Source: Deinococcus aquiradiocola (GTDB lineage: Bacteria > Deinococcota > Deinococci > Deinococcales > Deinococcaceae). Taken from it: 64,000 nt of DNA. A model generated the notes under the pieces. That model was not told where the DNA came from. It saw only the letters and a list, made by a program, of their open reading frames with translations, and did no database searches. Every line of letters starts with the position of its first letter. The first letter of the stretch is position 1. The stretch is taken from contig NZ_BMOE01000007.1 in assembly GCF_014646915.1 (NCBI RefSeq), forward strand, positions 123,306 through 187,305, given 5' to 3'. Position numbers and translations under genes: made by a program. Below are positions 62,088 through 64,000 of this stretch, piece after piece.

Positions 62088-62232
62088 TGATTCAGGGTAC
62101 CGGTTGTGCCCCCGTCCGGAATCGAATGGGCCTCCATCCGTTCTGAATGGTGGGGGGAGCCTGCTGAACAGCCTGGGGACCGAAGGGTCCTGTTCTCCGG
62201 ACCCGCCAGGTCACGCCCAAGCGTCTGGGCCG

Positions 62233-62598
62233 TCATCTGGGACCGAGGGTCCCGAGGCGCTGCAGGATCTCCTGCGCGAGGCGCGCGAGGGCCTCACGTT
62301 CCCGCCGGTCGATCCGGCTGTCCTCGTACAGGCGGGTCCGGACCAGCTGCAGCGGCTCCGCGTTCCCGAGCTCGTGCGGGTCCGGCTGGACCGGCGCACC
62401 CTGGACGACGGTCCGGTCCGCGACCTCGCCGGTGCTGCTGACGAAACGGAGGTCGGGGTGCAGGAGACCGAGCGTCACGAGTTCATGCCCGGCCGCCCGC
62501 TGCACGGCGAACGCCGCGTCCGGCCCGGAGGACAGGGCGGTGAGCAGGGTGTCGGTCAGTTCGGCGCGCAACTGCACCTCCTGGCGCTCCCGTTCCAT
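62233..62598 (-). CDS. hypothetical helical protein
   Basis: The product has 121 residues. It is mainly helical and charged: REVQLRAELTDTLLTALSSG by composition, then FAVQRAAGHELVTLGLLHPD and RIDRREREALARLAQEILQR. Composition is normal for this genome. No motif or partner is recognised, so function is unknown. Confidence 0.45.
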   Translation of the reverse strand: MERERQEVQLRAELTDTLLTALSSGPDAAFAVQRAAGHELVTLGLLHPDLRFVSSTGEVADRTVVQGAPVQPDPHELGNAEPLQLVRTRLYEDSRIDRREREALARLAQEILQRLGTLGPR

Positions 62599-63121
62599 CT
62601 GAAGCTGCGCGCGCGCGGCGCGCGGGATCCCAGCGGCGGTTCTCGCCCATCAGCGAACGGGGCACCGGGCAGCATGGACGGGCATGGCGCACCGTACCAC
62701 GGGGCAGCACCCCACCCTGGATCAGGCCTGTCTCTCTGCAGGTCATGCCCGAAGACCGCCCCTGCTCGCTGGCTCCGCCCTTGTCCTGGGCAGGAGGAGA
62801 GGCCCGGCGTGGTCAGCCGCGTCCGGTCACGACGACGAGCCCTGCAGGATGCCTGCCCGCTCCCGGAACGCACAGGGTGCCTTGTCGTTCCACGCGGAGG
62901 GCCTCCCGCGGGGTGTACGGATTCCGTCGGAATCCGTCTGTGTCGGCCTCCAGCAGGGCACCGGCGTTGTCGTCCTGGACGTGATTTGAGCGGCTGTCGG
63001 TCGGGTGAAGCGGTTCAGGATCTCCAGTTGTGGGCAGGCCCTCTCCGGAGCCATTTCACGTTCCTGCCCGTCCACCGCACGGCAGTCACACCTGCCGTCA
63101 CGGCGCGCGCGACCGTCCACT
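62599..63121. other. gap with no assured gene
   Basis: A minus-strand frame ending at 62813 has protein-like composition (DDNAGALLEADTDGFRRNPY, then TPREALRVERQGTLCVPGAG) but no usable start before a stop near 63055. Other frames look noncoding. It may be the end of a broken gene. Confidence 0.35.
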
Positions 63122-63133
63122 ATGCTGGAACGC

Positions 63134-64000
63134 ATGTCGTCGTCCGACCCCGTCCCCTGCGAGGAGTCCACCCCCGCCGCGGCCCCCGTCCACCATGAGG
63201 CGCCCCCACTGCCCCCCGACGTCAGCGGCACCGTCGCCTTCTACGCCGCACACTATCTCCCGGACGGCCGCAAGACGCACGACGTCCAGCACGGTCCCGT
63301 GGACACGGAGCTCCCGCTCGCCAGCGCGTTCAAGACCACGCTGCTGTACACCGTCCTCCAGCAGGTCGACGACGGCCACCTGCACCTCGACCAGCAGTTC
63401 GAAACCACCGACGCCAACCAGAGCATCGAAGCGTTCCCCCCGGACCGGATCAACACCCTTGACCGGCTCGCCGAACTCACCATCCGCAACTCCGACAACA
63501 CCGCGAGCGACATCCTTCACCTGGCCGCCGACCCCGCACGGGTCGCCGAACGGACGACGCAGCTGAGCCCCTGCACCCACATCCACCTCACCACCAAAGC
63601 CTTCTGGGCCGCCATGAGCGGCCTCGTCCCCGAAATCATCGACCCGTCCACACCGGAAACGCTCAGGAGCAGTGCGCGCAGCTTCGCGGCGCTCCCCGCC
63701 CAGGAGAAGCGTGACGTCGCGGCCCGCATCAACACCCTCGCGCAGGGCGTGCATCAGCAGGCGGTGTACGACGGCCTGGACACGTACTTCAACGGTGTGA
63801 ACTACCACCCGGAGAACGACGTGTCCCTCCTCAACAGCAGCACCGCACGCGCGTACAGCGATCTGCTGTCCAGGCTGTTCCTGCAGTCGACGCTGCAGCC
63901 GGCGACCCGGGCGCGTTTCCGGGAGATCATGGCGAGCGGGTGCTGCACGAAACCCACGGAAGGGGTGCCGTTCCCGTACACGTACTGGGGCGCGAAAGCG
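63134..64000 (+). CDS. class A beta-lactamase-like serine hydrolase (partial, runs off the window)
   Basis: At least 289 residues are visible, with no stop before the window ends. Class A motifs are present: LPLASAFKTTLLYTVLQQVD gives the S-x-x-K active site (SAFK), and LTIRNSDNTASDILHLA gives the S-D-N loop. The KTG box would lie beyond or near the end. No signal peptide is visible: the N-terminus is polar and proline-rich (SSSDPVPCEESTPAAAPVHH). TATGCT at 63120-63125 could place the transcript start close to the gene. ATG 63134 is chosen; ATG 63122 is an alternative. A penicillin-recognising serine hydrolase is likely, but beta-lactam hydrolysis cannot be claimed. Confidence 0.72.
   Translation, partial: MSSSDPVPCEESTPAAAPVHHEAPPLPPDVSGTVAFYAAHYLPDGRKTHDVQHGPVDTELPLASAFKTTLLYTVLQQVDDGHLHLDQQFETTDANQSIEAFPPDRINTLDRLAELTIRNSDNTASDILHLAADPARVAERTTQLSPCTHIHLTTKAFWAAMSGLVPEIIDPSTPETLRSSARSFAALPAQEKRDVAARINTLAQGVHQQAVYDGLDTYFNGVNYHPENDVSLLNSSTARAYSDLLSRLFLQSTLQPATRARFREIMASGCCTKPTEGVPFPYTYWGAKA

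Overview
The window looks like a stretch of a high-GC Deinococcus-type genome, probably a plasmid or secondary replicon. This is inferred from strong GC-rich codon use, several genes whose -10 element sits directly in front of the start codon, a DUF945/lipoprotein/TPR-regulator gene content, and the combination of a RepA-type (RPA family) initiator, nine iterons and a parA-parB pair at one end. No 16S rRNA or tRNA gene is visible, so the genus is an inference.

Layout. 0.2-3.0 kb: a DUF945-like exported protein, then decayed genes including a subtilisin-like protease. 3.0-7.1 kb: the replication/partition module (palindromes, repA, AT-rich stretch plus iterons, parA, parB). 7.2-35.1 kb: a large type III-B CRISPR-Cas island. 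It holds three arrays that share one 34-bp repeat and one leader family, a translationally coupled cmr operon (cmr2-3-1-4-5-6), the cyclic-oligoadenylate effector can1, cas6, cas2, a second CARF-HEPN effector of the TM1812/DxTHG group, and a reverse transcriptase-cas1 adaptation pair. All cas genes run on the minus strand, toward arrays 1 and 2. About 7 kb of genes of uncertain relation to CRISPR (a VWA lipoprotein, a FlgT-like protein, two TPR/winged-helix regulators, secreted proteins) lie between cas2 and the CARF-HEPN gene, and two small membrane-protein genes lie between RT and array 3.

35.5-41.3 kb: a sugar ABC-importer operon with an FAD-dependent oxidoreductase and a LacI regulator. 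41.3-45.1 kb: a scar region with a MITE-like element, a tiny membrane-protein gene, an IS4-type transposase split by an ISL3 element, and a PIN toxin-antitoxin operon whose toxin is cut off. 45.2-51.1 kb: a second sugar operon (LacI, GH13 alpha-glucosidase, binding protein, two permeases) on the minus strand, with perfect LacI-type operators. 51-64 kb: scattered hypothetical genes, an APH-like kinase, a lipoprotein, a WD40 gene cleanly split by an IS5 element, an AT-rich foreign island, a MazE-MazF pair and the start of a class A beta-lactamase-like gene.

How it works together. The RT, Cas1 and Cas2 would acquire spacers, possibly from RNA. Cas6 would process transcripts of the three arrays. 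The Cmr complex, whose Cas10 lacks the N-terminal HD nuclease but keeps the GGDD palm, would signal by cyclic oligoadenylate to Can1 and the CARF-HEPN protein. The most unusual signals are the duplicated RxxxxH segment in the CARF-HEPN protein, the cas1 3'-end stub left beside array 1, the leader copy that supplies the 3' end of a membrane-protein gene, and an array-3 repeat lacking exactly the crRNA-handle end.
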